Source of the DNA: Chlorogloeopsis sp038404745
GTDB taxonomy: Bacteria > Cyanobacteriota > Cyanobacteriia > Cyanobacteriales > Nostocaceae
DNA length: 64,000 bases
NCBI RefSeq assembly: GCF_038404745.2
Contig: NZ_JAYKTT020000084.1
Span: 29,429 to 93,428 of the forward strand
Reading direction: 5' to 3'
The position numbers were made by a program, and so were the translations under genes. How positions within the stretch are numbered: position 1 is the stretch's first letter; every line of letters begins with the position of its first letter. Below the pieces are notes generated by a model, which made no database searches, was not told the DNA's origin, and saw only the letters and a list, made by a program, of their open reading frames with translations. Positions 17,380-25,657 of this stretch are shown in pieces.

Positions 17380-18114
17380 TTAGTTGCCAGTATTAGGAAC
17401 TGTTTCTACACCGCCAGGAACACTGGAGGGAGAAGTATTGGTTGGATCACCCATGCTGCCGGGGGTAGTTGTGCTTCCTGGTTCAGTTGTGCTGCCAGGA
17501 GCGGGAGTGATTTTAATTGTGTTGCCGGAGTCAGGACTTTGAGTTGCGTCCGGGGCTGGTACTGTTTGAGGAGCGGGAGTGATGTTGCTTGGGCTGCTGC
17601 CAGGTGCTGGTTCAATTGTGCTGCCAGGTGCTGGTTCAATTGTGCTGCCAGGTGCTGGTTCAATTGTGCTGCCAGGTGCTGGTTCAATTGTGCTGCCAGG
17701 TGCTGGTTCAGTTGTATTGTCAGGAGTAGTAGTGCTTCCTGGAGTCTCGGTGGTACCCTCTGGAGCCGGTGATGCTTCAGGAGCTATTGTACCCTCTGGA
17801 GAAGGTGAAGCCTCAGGAGATGCCTCAGGAGTTGTTGTTGGAGTTGCTTCAGGAGTTGTTGTGGTTCCTTGAGCGCTGCCGCCACACCGTGAATTAAGTG
17901 GGAAACGCTTACACAATATTTCCTGTGCCTCTGGAGAAAGCTTGATTTCTGCGGCAGACTCACCCGCTTCTAGCTCTTGAACTTCTTTTGGAGTTGGATT
18001 TCTTGGATCTCCTGGCTGTGGAGTTCTTGATTGGGAGCTTTGAGCAAGAACTAGGCTGCTAGTTAATGCCAAAACCATACCTGTACCAATCAGGGTTATA
18101 AATTTCCCCTTCAT
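17380..18114 (-). CDS. Secreted Pro/Thr/Ser-rich repeat protein, unknown function
   Basis: About 244 residues. A signal peptide (GKFITLIGTGMVLALTSSLVLAQ) precedes a short conserved-looking segment with two cysteines (EILCKRFPLNSRCGG, probably a disulfide). Then comes a long Pro/Thr/Ser/Glu-rich tail with EASPEASPSPEG and four exact-length copies of PAPGSTIE plus a partial fifth. I do not recognise the family by its tail. The N-terminal LSPEAQEILCKRFP...C segment occurs in small exported cyanobacterial proteins. The TTG at 18132 was passed over in favour of the ATG at 18114, which has GAGG about 9 bases upstream. Confidence 0.75.
   Translation of the reverse strand: MKGKFITLIGTGMVLALTSSLVLAQSSQSRTPQPGDPRNPTPKEVQELEAGESAAEIKLSPEAQEILCKRFPLNSRCGGSAQGTTTTPEATPTTTPEASPEASPSPEGTIAPEASPAPEGTTETPGSTTTPDNTTEPAPGSTIEPAPGSTIEPAPGSTIEPAPGSTIEPAPGSSPSNITPAPQTVPAPDATQSPDSGNTIKITPAPGSTTEPGSTTTPGSMGDPTNTSPSSVPGGVETVPNTGN
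17595..17712. repeat. 24-base coding minisatellite
   Basis: About five tandem copies of a 24-base unit encoding PAPGSTIE. Copies are nearly identical at the DNA level, so recent expansion and length variation between strains are likely. Confidence 0.9.
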
Positions 18115-18132
18115 ATAACTTAACCTCAACAC

Positions 18133-18562
18133 CTAAATACAAAGAAGTACTCGCCCCATTAAATCAAACAATGGGATCAAGAAAATCTTCCTAAAAGAAG
18201 ATGTATTTTTTTCTTGTAGGGTGTAGTGGGTGTTGTTGTTGTAAAAATTAAATCATTCGTTGATTTGTTTATAGTTATAGAAGAATAATACAGAAAAAGC
18301 AATTATTACTGTTTAACAAGTAAATACGGTATATAACTACAGATATTAGAATAGCAGGAATGAAATATTGGACTGCAAACAGAAGTTACAAAATTAACAA
18401 AACGAGTCATATTACTATATATTATCTTGATGTCATCGAGAATTGGGAACGAAACCGTACAGCCAACGTCTATGCGGCTCTATGGGTACAATGGTGAAGT
18501 ACAAACATAGAGATTGCGTTTTGCCCCGATTTTCCACTCTTTAAGCGTGGTTCGTTTAGCCG
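18133..18562. other. Divergent intergenic region between repeat-protein and PBP genes
   Basis: About 430 bases, A/T-rich on the left. It should hold promoters for both divergent genes. No defined motif was recognised. Confidence 0.5.
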
Positions 18563-20836
18563 ATGAGTTCTCCCCCACCTCCCCACAAGCCACAAACACT
18601 GCTTGGTCAGATAACACAAGCCGTACAAACAATTCAAGCTAGGGTAGATTTTTCTAAACTGGCGCTTAAGCCTAATGCCAGAGTACCAGAACTTTGGGTG
18701 CAGGACGCGGGGACGGACAAAGCGGAAGTATATCCGCTATTGGGCGATCGCTATGTACTTGGTCGCAGTTCCAAATCCTGCGATATTGTTGTGCGCAACC
18801 CAGTTGTCAGTCAAATCCACTTGTCACTATCGCGGGATTCTACTCAAAGAAAACCAGTTTTCGTCATTAAAGATGAAAACTCAACGAATGGTATTTATCG
18901 TGGCAAGCGCCGAGTTACTTCCTTAGAGTTGCGTCATGGCGATATCCTAACGTTAGGGCCACCAGAGCTTGCGGCTTCAGTACGTCTGCAATATGTCGAT
19001 CCGCCTCCAGTGTATGTCAAAGCGGCAACTTGGGGAGCTTATGGTGTTGGTGGTGTCAGTGCCTTAATGGCATTAATCATTGGCGTAGAATGGTTAAAAT
19101 TCTCTGTTAGACCATTACCAATCGCCACTCGCGCTCCAGTTATTGTATATGCCCGTGATGGAGAAACACCGCTACGCGAACCTCGGACAACTGCCCATAT
19201 AGACATGAAGCGGTTGGAGGACTTTGGCCCTTATTTACCCTCGGCTGTAGTTGCTTCAGAGGACAGTCGCTATTACTGGCACTTTGGAGTCGATCCCTAT
19301 GGAATTTTACGAGCCATATTTATAAATACCAAAAGTGGGGATGTTCAGCAAGGAGCTAGTACAGTTACTCAGCAAGTTGCCCGTAGCTTGTTCCGCGAAT
19401 ATGTGGGCAGACAGGATTCTTTGGGGCGCAAATTAAGAGAAGCAATTGTTTCTTTTAAATTGGAAACTTTTTACAGCAAAGATTACATATTGTTGACTTA
19501 CTTAAATCGGGTGTTTCTAGGAGCGGATACTTCCGGCTTTGAGGATGCTGCTAGATATTACTTTGATAAGTCAGCAAAAGAGTTAACTTTGGCAGAGTCA
19601 GCAACATTAGTAGGAATTTTACCAGGGCCTAATAGCTTCAATTTTTGTGGGGATAACGAAAGTAGAAGACGGGTTGTAGAATACCGCAATCGAGTGCTGC
19701 GGCGAATGCTGAACGCAGGCAAAATCAAACAAGATGAGTATAACCGAGCTAGGCGATCGCCTGTGGAGATTAGCCCCAAGGTTTGCGAAACTCAAGCCAA
19801 AACGATTGCTCCATATTTTTACAGCTACGTCTTTCAAGAACTCGAATCCATCTTGGGAAAAGACATAGCGGGTGAAGGCAATTTTATTATTGAAACTCAG
19901 CTAGATCCCGCAATTCAGTCACAGGCAGAAACAGCGTTGCGCAATCATGTTAATGACGCTGGCAGAAGTTTTAACTTTTCTCAAGGGGCGATCGTTACCC
20001 TTGATTCCAGCACTGGTGCCGTCTTAGCAATGGCAGGGGGTACCGACTACGCCAAAAGTCAATTCAACCGCGCTTTCCAAGCTCAAAGGCAACCGGGTTC
20101 CACATTTAAAGTTTTTGCTTATACCGCCGCTATAGAACAGGGGATTTCACCAAGTACAAGTTATTCATGTAGTCCTTTAACTTGGCAAGGTTTTACCTAC
20201 AAACCCTGTCGAGCAGGTGCTGATGTTAGTTTAGATGTTGCCACAGGGCTTGCCCAATCAGAAAATCCCATTGCCTTAAGAATCGCAAGGCAGGTAGGGT
20301 TAAATAAAGTCGTGAGTATGGCACAAAGGTTAGGAGTTAAATCACAATTAGATCCAGTACCAGGATTAGTATTGGGACAAAGTGTGGTCAATGTTTTGGA
20401 AATGACTGGTGCTTTTGGTGCAATTAGTAATCGCGGTGTCTGGAATCGTCCTCATGCAATTAGCCGCATTCTAGACAGTAGTGATTGCAAGGATCGCAAT
20501 GATCTAAAAACTTGCCGCGTTATCTACTCATTTGATCAAGATGCCGATGCGAATAGACGGGTACTGAAAACTGAGATCGCCGACACTATGACTAGTTTGC
20601 TACGTGGGGTAGTTACAAACGGTACTGGTACTCGTGCTGCTATCGGCGATTTTGCTGTATCTGGGAAAACAGGTACAACTGATAAAAACGTTGACTTATG
20701 GTTTATTGGTTATATTCCCAGCCGCCGCATAGCGACAGGTGTTTGGCTGGGTAACGATAACAACTCTCCCACAACTGGTAGTAGCGCTCAAGCAGCTCAG
20801 TTGTGGGGAAATTATATGCGTAGAGTAGTTCGCTAG
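18563..20836 (+). CDS. FHA-domain class A penicillin-binding protein (PBP1A-type)
   Basis: 757 residues. Residues about 57-140 form a forkhead-associated (FHA) phosphothreonine-binding domain (RYVLGRSS, SQIHLSL, STNGIYRGKR). A single membrane helix follows (about 155-177). The glycosyltransferase-51 domain has E233 in ASEDSRYYWH and QQGASTVTQQVARSLF. The transpeptidase domain has S513TFK516, SEN (566-568) and KTGT (702-705). It polymerises and cross-links peptidoglycan outside the plasma membrane. The cytoplasmic FHA domain suggests control by Ser/Thr phosphorylation, an inference. All catalytic motifs are present. Confidence 0.95.
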   Translation: MSSPPPPHKPQTLLGQITQAVQTIQARVDFSKLALKPNARVPELWVQDAGTDKAEVYPLLGDRYVLGRSSKSCDIVVRNPVVSQIHLSLSRDSTQRKPVFVIKDENSTNGIYRGKRRVTSLELRHGDILTLGPPELAASVRLQYVDPPPVYVKAATWGAYGVGGVSALMALIIGVEWLKFSVRPLPIATRAPVIVYARDGETPLREPRTTAHIDMKRLEDFGPYLPSAVVASEDSRYYWHFGVDPYGILRAIFINTKSGDVQQGASTVTQQVARSLFREYVGRQDSLGRKLREAIVSFKLETFYSKDYILLTYLNRVFLGADTSGFEDAARYYFDKSAKELTLAESATLVGILPGPNSFNFCGDNESRRRVVEYRNRVLRRMLNAGKIKQDEYNRARRSPVEISPKVCETQAKTIAPYFYSYVFQELESILGKDIAGEGNFIIETQLDPAIQSQAETALRNHVNDAGRSFNFSQGAIVTLDSSTGAVLAMAGGTDYAKSQFNRAFQAQRQPGSTFKVFAYTAAIEQGISPSTSYSCSPLTWQGFTYKPCRAGADVSLDVATGLAQSENPIALRIARQVGLNKVVSMAQRLGVKSQLDPVPGLVLGQSVVNVLEMTGAFGAISNRGVWNRPHAISRILDSSDCKDRNDLKTCRVIYSFDQDADANRRVLKTEIADTMTSLLRGVVTNGTGTRAAIGDFAVSGKTGTTDKNVDLWFIGYIPSRRIATGVWLGNDNNSPTTGSSAQAAQLWGNYMRRVVR

Positions 20837-20884
20837 AAAATTAGGTTACAGGTGATAGGTTACAGGTAACAGGTGATTGGGATT

Positions 20885-21000
20885 GGGTATCGGGCATCGG
20901 GAAAAAGAGGATAAGGTTACACGGGTACACAGAGAATCGTATTTGACGTTCTTGCTCCTTGTCTCCCCTTCTCCTTGTCCTCTTCCTATTCCCTGTCCCC
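20885..21000. repeat. Purine/pyrimidine-rich repeat between convergent genes (copy 1)
   Basis: A G/A-rich left part (ATCGGGAAAAAGAGG...) and a C/T-rich right part (CTTGTCTCCCCTTCTCC...) can pair imperfectly as a long hairpin. A closely related segment lies at 25533-25650, also between convergent genes. The last bases abut the DUF4335 stop codon. Confidence 0.65.
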
Positions 21001-22479
21001 TTACTTATAACCCCGCCAAGGATTAACTTGCAGTTTGCCAGTTGGCTGGAAAACTACTTCAAAGTGAGCCAGGGGTTCTTTGGTGTTAGGTGCTGCAACA
21101 GTTGAGCCATAAATACTATGGAACATTCGCGGCAAAGGTGTTTCTCGAAAATAGTCAAATGCAACTTGGTTTAGTGGTTCATAATCGGCAATAATGCCAT
21201 CTTTGTTAACTGCGACGCGATATTTCAAGTCGCGTGTATAGCTAGGAGTGCCTTGCCAATTTTGGCGAACAACACTATAAAGCTTTTGATTTAATTCTTT
21301 GATTTTATTAGAGTTAGTAATTTTTTGCCCGGTAACATCGGGCGTTTTAGTGTATCCACGCCAAGGACTAATTTGAAGTATACCTTCGTTAGTAAAGACT
21401 ACTTTAAATTGAGCGATCGCTTCTTTTGTAAGAGAAGTACGATTTGCAGGATTGGAGAGCAAATCAGGTAAGGGAGTTTGATTAACTACCTGATTGGATT
21501 CGGAATCAACAGCTTTATAACCAACAATCGCACCATCAGCTGCCACACCTACACGAAAAACTGCGTTCTGTTGTAATGCTTTGCGATTTTTCCAAGTCGG
21601 ATTAATTTGGTTATAAATTTGACGATTTAATGCACGTAGTTGGGATGCATCCGTAATTTCTGGGACTGTGTTTAAAAGTGCTTCTAAATTTGGAACAGTA
21701 GGAGATGGAGTAGGTGTAAGATTTTTAGCTGTTGCAGAAATTGGTGTAGGAGTTGATGTTGAATTGGCAGCGACTTGTTGATTAGTGAGCGGTAAAGGAG
21801 TGCTAGGAACTGGTTCAGAAGTATTGGCGTTAGGACTAGTTGAACTAGATTGCTCCTGGGTTTCTGGTTGTGGTGGACGCATTTGCGGAGGTGGGATCAT
21901 GCCGAAAGCGATCGCTGCTGCGGCTAAACTAGTTGCCCCCACACTAGCTGGCAGTGTTTGTTTGAACAAAGCTTGAGTGTTGCCGCCATACCGTTTCGGA
22001 ACTGGTTGTAATTCTAGTGATAGCTCTGGTAAAGTTTGACTGTCAGCAAAAAATTGGTCAACAGCTTCTACTAAATCAAATAACTGCACTGTATTCAAAT
22101 CCATTTGAATAGGCTGTTTACCGTTATGGGAGCTAACCTCTAAATCTTGACCAGGAATTTCTGAGTGTACAATTAGCCTATGGCAATTGACATCTATTTT
22201 TTGCAATTGCACCAACTCTGACTCAAAGTTATGAGCTTGTGGATGGTTAACATTACTCAAAAATTCTTGAGCATAGGCACTAACTGTCCTCGTCAAACTT
22301 TCAAAAAATTCCCGTCCTCCAGATAAAGGCTGACGATAACCAGATAAGTAGCATTCTGCATTCACTAATATTGAAAGTGCAGGGCGCAGTTCTTGATATT
22401 GTGCAGCTTGGGCAGCATCACTGAGACCTTCTAAAACTAACGTGCAATTGGGTAGGCTGTACTTACGTTGAATATTCAT
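21001..22479 (-). CDS. DUF4335-type membrane-anchored protein
   Basis: 492 residues of a family I associate with cyanobacteria (DUF4335), function unknown. The N-terminal ~170 residues (MNIQRKYSLPNCTLVLEGL) are soluble. One hydrophobic segment lies near residues 180-195 (ASVGATSLAAAAIAFGMIPPP). A Pro/Ser/Thr-rich linker follows, then two copies of a ~90-residue repeat. Each repeat has LN(R/Q)(Q/K)(I/L)Y, a (F/Y)RV(G/A)V...DG strand and a closing VVF...G.LQ(I/V).PWRGY. The layout (soluble head, helix, linker, repeated C-terminal domain) recalls envelope-spanning proteins such as TonB/TolA, by analogy only. Its start overlaps the stop of the DUF3038 gene by 4 bases. Confidence 0.85.
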   Translation of the reverse strand: MNIQRKYSLPNCTLVLEGLSDAAQAAQYQELRPALSILVNAECYLSGYRQPLSGGREFFESLTRTVSAYAQEFLSNVNHPQAHNFESELVQLQKIDVNCHRLIVHSEIPGQDLEVSSHNGKQPIQMDLNTVQLFDLVEAVDQFFADSQTLPELSLELQPVPKRYGGNTQALFKQTLPASVGATSLAAAAIAFGMIPPPQMRPPQPETQEQSSSTSPNANTSEPVPSTPLPLTNQQVAANSTSTPTPISATAKNLTPTPSPTVPNLEALLNTVPEITDASQLRALNRQIYNQINPTWKNRKALQQNAVFRVGVAADGAIVGYKAVDSESNQVVNQTPLPDLLSNPANRTSLTKEAIAQFKVVFTNEGILQISPWRGYTKTPDVTGQKITNSNKIKELNQKLYSVVRQNWQGTPSYTRDLKYRVAVNKDGIIADYEPLNQVAFDYFRETPLPRMFHSIYGSTVAAPNTKEPLAHFEVVFQPTGKLQVNPWRGYK

Positions 22480-23102
22480 TCTACTTCACCGTCAAAAAGG
22501 CTAATCCAGAACCGCTGCATTCCAGCCGTACCGGTACAAAATAGTAATTTAGCTAATAAATCTATAGCCAATTCATCTAATTTTTCATCTGAATTTAAAG
22601 CCAGTACACCAGAACGTCGCGGGTTCATTCGGCTTTTAAAATGCGCTCTAAACCGCTCTAAGTAATTAGATAAACGCAAATTTTGTTCGAGAGGAATCTG
22701 TTTCTCATTTAACTGTTGATATATCATCAGCATCTGGCGAATCACAACTGTTAACCGCCGCGCTAAATAGCAAGTAATTACTACTAAGGCTTTTGCCTCC
22801 ATAATGCTTAAAGAACGACGGATATGTGCTCGTCTCAAAGGGTTAGAGCTACGCATTCGCCATAAATTCACCCGATCTTTAATGATTCCTTTTAAATCCA
22901 ATTCTTCGGCAAATGCCAGAATAGCCTCAGAACCGCCAAGTTCTAGAGCTTCAATTGCCAGTAAAATCAGGTCAATTTGCACCCGCGTTTTTCTGGGACA
23001 TCCCTGTCCTTCAATAGCAGGATCAGGTAACGAATCTAAAATCATTGGCGGCGATTGGGGAGTTTGACTATTAAAAGGCGTTACACTAGCGGAGACATTC
23101 AT
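22476..23102 (-). CDS. DUF3038-type protein
   Basis: 208 residues, helical and soluble, resembling the cyanobacterial DUF3038 family (IDLILLAIEALELGGSEAI near residue 43). No catalytic motif is evident. The gene overlaps the DUF4335 gene by ATGA, so the two are almost certainly translationally coupled and the products probably act together. Function unknown. A divergent apt gene begins about 400 bases away. Confidence 0.85.
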   Translation of the reverse strand: MNVSASVTPFNSQTPQSPPMILDSLPDPAIEGQGCPRKTRVQIDLILLAIEALELGGSEAILAFAEELDLKGIIKDRVNLWRMRSSNPLRRAHIRRSLSIMEAKALVVITCYLARRLTVVIRQMLMIYQQLNEKQIPLEQNLRLSNYLERFRAHFKSRMNPRRSGVLALNSDEKLDELAIDLLAKLLFCTGTAGMQRFWISLFDGEVE

Positions 23103-23498
23103 TATAAATACCTTGTGCGGCTGCGACAGAGTCGGTAAAACTAATTTAAGATAGATAGCTTAAGCGGGAAATATTTACTTGTGGCAGTGTAATAACTGCC
23201 CGACTATGATACATACATTAGTTACTCTTTCTATTCAAATATTTCCGCATATACAGCTTAAAGTTTTCAAAGCATAAATTTTATTTTCTATTGTTTATTG
23301 TTGTTACTATCATTTCATCCTTAGCTTGGTGTAGATTCAGATAATCGTCAATGGATAGCAACAGAGTGCTAATTCCATGCGTATGACATTATAGTGTACG
23401 ATTTGTCAGGTATCTGCCCGCAACCACCCGATAGATTCCTATCGGCAGATGGGAGCAAGGATGTACTGCTGTACCTTCATCAAAGCTATCTTTAATCT
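23103..23498. promoter_or_regulatory. Divergent region with structured apt leader
   Basis: About 396 bases between the DUF3038 and apt starts. A TATAGT -10-like hexamer lies near 23391. Two overlapping hairpins follow: CCGATAG/CTATCGG (23428-23445) and ATCTGCC/GGCAGAT (23412-23450). They share bases and so could be alternatives. No known riboswitch class is recognised. Confidence 0.4.
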
Positions 23499-24017
23499 AT
23501 GGATCTAAAGTCTCTGATTCGTGATATTCCAGATTTTCCTAAACCCGGAATTTTATTTCGGGATATCACTACACTTTTGCGTAATCCAGAAGGTTTGCGC
23601 CATACTATTGACTTATTCACACAAAAGATTCTCGATGCCGGACTGAAGGCAGATTACGTAGTGGGAATGGAGTCACGAGGCTTTATGTTTGGCACGCCTC
23701 TGGCTTATAACATTGGAGCAGGTTTTATCCCTGTTCGTAAACCAGGTAAGCTACCAGCAGCAGTGCATTCTATTGAGTATGAACTGGAGTATGGTACAGA
23801 TTGCTTGGAAGTGCATCAAGATGCTTTGCAACCAGAGTGCCGAGTTTTGATTGTAGACGATCTCATTGCTACAGGTGGGACTGCAACAGCAACAGCACAG
23901 CTAGTACAGAAAATTGGCTGCGAACTGGTGGGGTTTGGGTTTATCATCGAGCTACGGGATCTACAAGGGCGTAAAAATCTGCCGGATGTGCCGATTGTCA
24001 CCCTGGTTGAATATTAG
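23499..24017 (+). CDS. apt: Adenine phosphoribosyltransferase
   Basis: 172 residues. It converts adenine plus PRPP to AMP in purine salvage. The N-terminal IRDIPDFPKPGILFRDITTLL, the flexible-loop region ESRGFMFGTPLAY, and the PRPP-binding loop VLIVDDLIATGGTA are all typical. Length matches the short bacterial Apt class. It precedes an ABC-type permease gene by 66 bases containing heptamer repeats. Confidence 0.97.
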   Translation: MDLKSLIRDIPDFPKPGILFRDITTLLRNPEGLRHTIDLFTQKILDAGLKADYVVGMESRGFMFGTPLAYNIGAGFIPVRKPGKLPAAVHSIEYELEYGTDCLEVHQDALQPECRVLIVDDLIATGGTATATAQLVQKIGCELVGFGFIIELRDLQGRKNLPDVPIVTLVEY

Positions 24018-24057
24018 TCACTAGTCATTGGTCATTAGTCCTTGGCTAATGACTATG
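24014..24057. repeat. TTAGTCA heptamer repeats
   Basis: Imperfect tandem TAGTCATTGG/TCATTAG copies immediately after, and slightly overlapping, the end of apt. Confidence 0.75.
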
Positions 24058-24083
24058 GATAAAGGACAAAGGACAAATCACAA

Positions 24084-25130
24084 ATGACTACTACGAGAAT
24101 TTCCTTGGAGGCAAGTCGGGATTGGCTGGTAAGGCTAGTGACGAGCGAGACTTTTCTTTATGTGATTAAGCGAGTCTTGCAAGCTTTGTTGACTTTGTTA
24201 TTGGCGTCGGCGTTGTCATTTTTTATCATTCAACTGGCTCCTGGTGATTATGTAGATACGCTACGGCAAAACCCGAAAATTTCTCCAGAACGCATTGAGG
24301 AAATCAAGCAACAATTTGGACTGGATAAATCTTGGCCGGAACAGTATTTTCTTTGGCTTTGGCGAGTAGTAACTCAAGGAGATTTTGGCACAAGTTTTGT
24401 TTACCAGCGCTCCGTAGCCTCACTGATTTGGGAACGGGTACCTGCGACTTTGTTATTGGCGATCGCATCTTTGATTATTACTTGGGCGATCGCTATTCCT
24501 TTGGGCATTGTTGCTGCCGTCAAACAAAATCGTCTTACCGATAGGGTTTTACAAGTGGTTAGCTATGCCGGACAAGGATTTCCCAGTTTCATCACTGCCC
24601 TATTACTGTTAATCTTTGCCCAAATGACTGCTCCAGTCTTCCCTGTCGGTGGCATGACTAGTATCAATCATGGTGACCTGACATGGTTTGGTAAAATTCT
24701 CGATATCGGTTGGCATATGATTTTACCTACCATTGCTTTGAGTATCACCAGTTTTGCTGGTTTACAGCGCATTACTCGTGGTGAGCTACTCGATGTGCTG
24801 CGCCAAGATTACATTCAAACAGCCCGTGCTAAGGGACTGCCAGAAAATCGAGTTATTTATGTTCATGCTCTGCGCAACGCCATCAACCCCTTGATTACTT
24901 TATTAGGTTTTGAATTGGCAGGTTTACTAAGCGGTGCATTCATTGCCGAATTTTTCTTCAACTGGCCTGGTTTAGGAAGGTTAACACTACAGGCAGTACA
25001 AGCTCAAGATTTATATTTACTGATGGCAAGTTTGATTATGGGTGCAGTCTTGCTGATAGTGGGCAATTTAATAGCAGATTTACTGCTAAAGATTGCCGAT
25101 CCTCGCATCCGCTTGGAAAATCTCAATTAG
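24084..25130 (+). CDS. OppB/DppB-type ABC transporter permease (orphan)
   Basis: 348 residues with a first helix at about 32-52 (ALLTLLLASALSFFIIQLAPGD), then five more helices. The GDYVDTLRQNP and FGLDKSWPEQY segments and the EAA-type loop (ITRGELLDVLRQDYIQTARAKGL) are diagnostic for the first permease of peptide or nickel importers. No second permease, ATPase or binding protein is adjacent, so its partners must be encoded elsewhere. The substrate is undetermined. Confidence 0.93.
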   Translation: MTTTRISLEASRDWLVRLVTSETFLYVIKRVLQALLTLLLASALSFFIIQLAPGDYVDTLRQNPKISPERIEEIKQQFGLDKSWPEQYFLWLWRVVTQGDFGTSFVYQRSVASLIWERVPATLLLAIASLIITWAIAIPLGIVAAVKQNRLTDRVLQVVSYAGQGFPSFITALLLLIFAQMTAPVFPVGGMTSINHGDLTWFGKILDIGWHMILPTIALSITSFAGLQRITRGELLDVLRQDYIQTARAKGLPENRVIYVHALRNAINPLITLLGFELAGLLSGAFIAEFFFNWPGLGRLTLQAVQAQDLYLLMASLIMGAVLLIVGNLIADLLLKIADPRIRLENLN

Positions 25131-25175
25131 TTATTTGTTAGTAGTATTAGTCATTGGTCATTAGTTATTTGTTAG
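25128..25175. repeat. TTAGTCATTGG/TTATTTG repeats
   Basis: Short imperfect repeats after the permease gene; a TTGACTA tract continues at 25219-25245. Confidence 0.65.
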
Positions 25176-25249
25176 AGACGCGATTAATTGCATCTGTACA
25201 TTAGCAGAAAACGTCTAGACTTTTGACTATGGACTATTGACTGTTGAAT

Positions 25250-25531
25250 ATGTTTTCAGAAGTTTATTATCTCATACGGTCAAAAACTGACGGTAGCTAT
25301 CTTGCTGCTCGACCAAATTCGGAAAAACTGGGTTATTTATTGTTGTTTCGCGAACATTTTGATGCTTTGAGCTATCTTAATACCCATGCCACAGAAGTAG
25401 CAAATCGCTTTGCAATAGAATCTATTTCCGGCTCGCAAATAGGAAATTTGCTGAAACGTTGGGGTTTTATCGGTGTGGGTGTTGTTTGCGATCCTTTATT
25501 GCCAAAAATTGAATTTTTACAGAAAAGTTAG
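25250..25531 (+). CDS. Small hypothetical protein
   Basis: 93 residues from the ATG at 25250; a TTG two codons earlier is less likely. It begins MFSEVYYLIRSKTDGSYL and contains FREHFDALSYLNTHA and GNLLKRWGFIGVGVVCDP. There is no membrane segment or catalytic motif. Non-repetitive sequence and normal codon use suggest a real cyanobacterial gene. Family not recognised. Confidence 0.65.
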   Translation: MFSEVYYLIRSKTDGSYLAARPNSEKLGYLLLFREHFDALSYLNTHATEVANRFAIESISGSQIGNLLKRWGFIGVGVVCDPLLPKIEFLQKS

Positions 25532-25532
25532 G

Positions 25533-25650
25533 TTGGGGATCGGGAAAAGGACAGGGCGACGTGGGGAAATGGAGACGCGGGGAATCGTGAATCACATTCT
25601 TGCCCCTTGTCTCCCCCTCTCCCCTCCTCTTCCTAGCCCCTAGCCCCTAA
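25533..25650. repeat. Purine/pyrimidine-rich repeat between convergent genes (copy 2)
   Basis: The left half contains GGGATCGGGAAAAGGACAGG and the right half CTTGCCCCTTGTCTCCCCCT. The halves can pair imperfectly. Homologous to 20885-21000. It separates the small hypothetical gene (+) from purF (-), so it may serve as a bidirectional terminator. Confidence 0.65.
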
Positions 25651-25657
25651 CTTAAAC

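Noticed and set aside
17539..17872. Two plus-strand ORFs over the repeat protein
   Set aside because: Shadows created by the 24-base tandem repeat, which is open in several frames.
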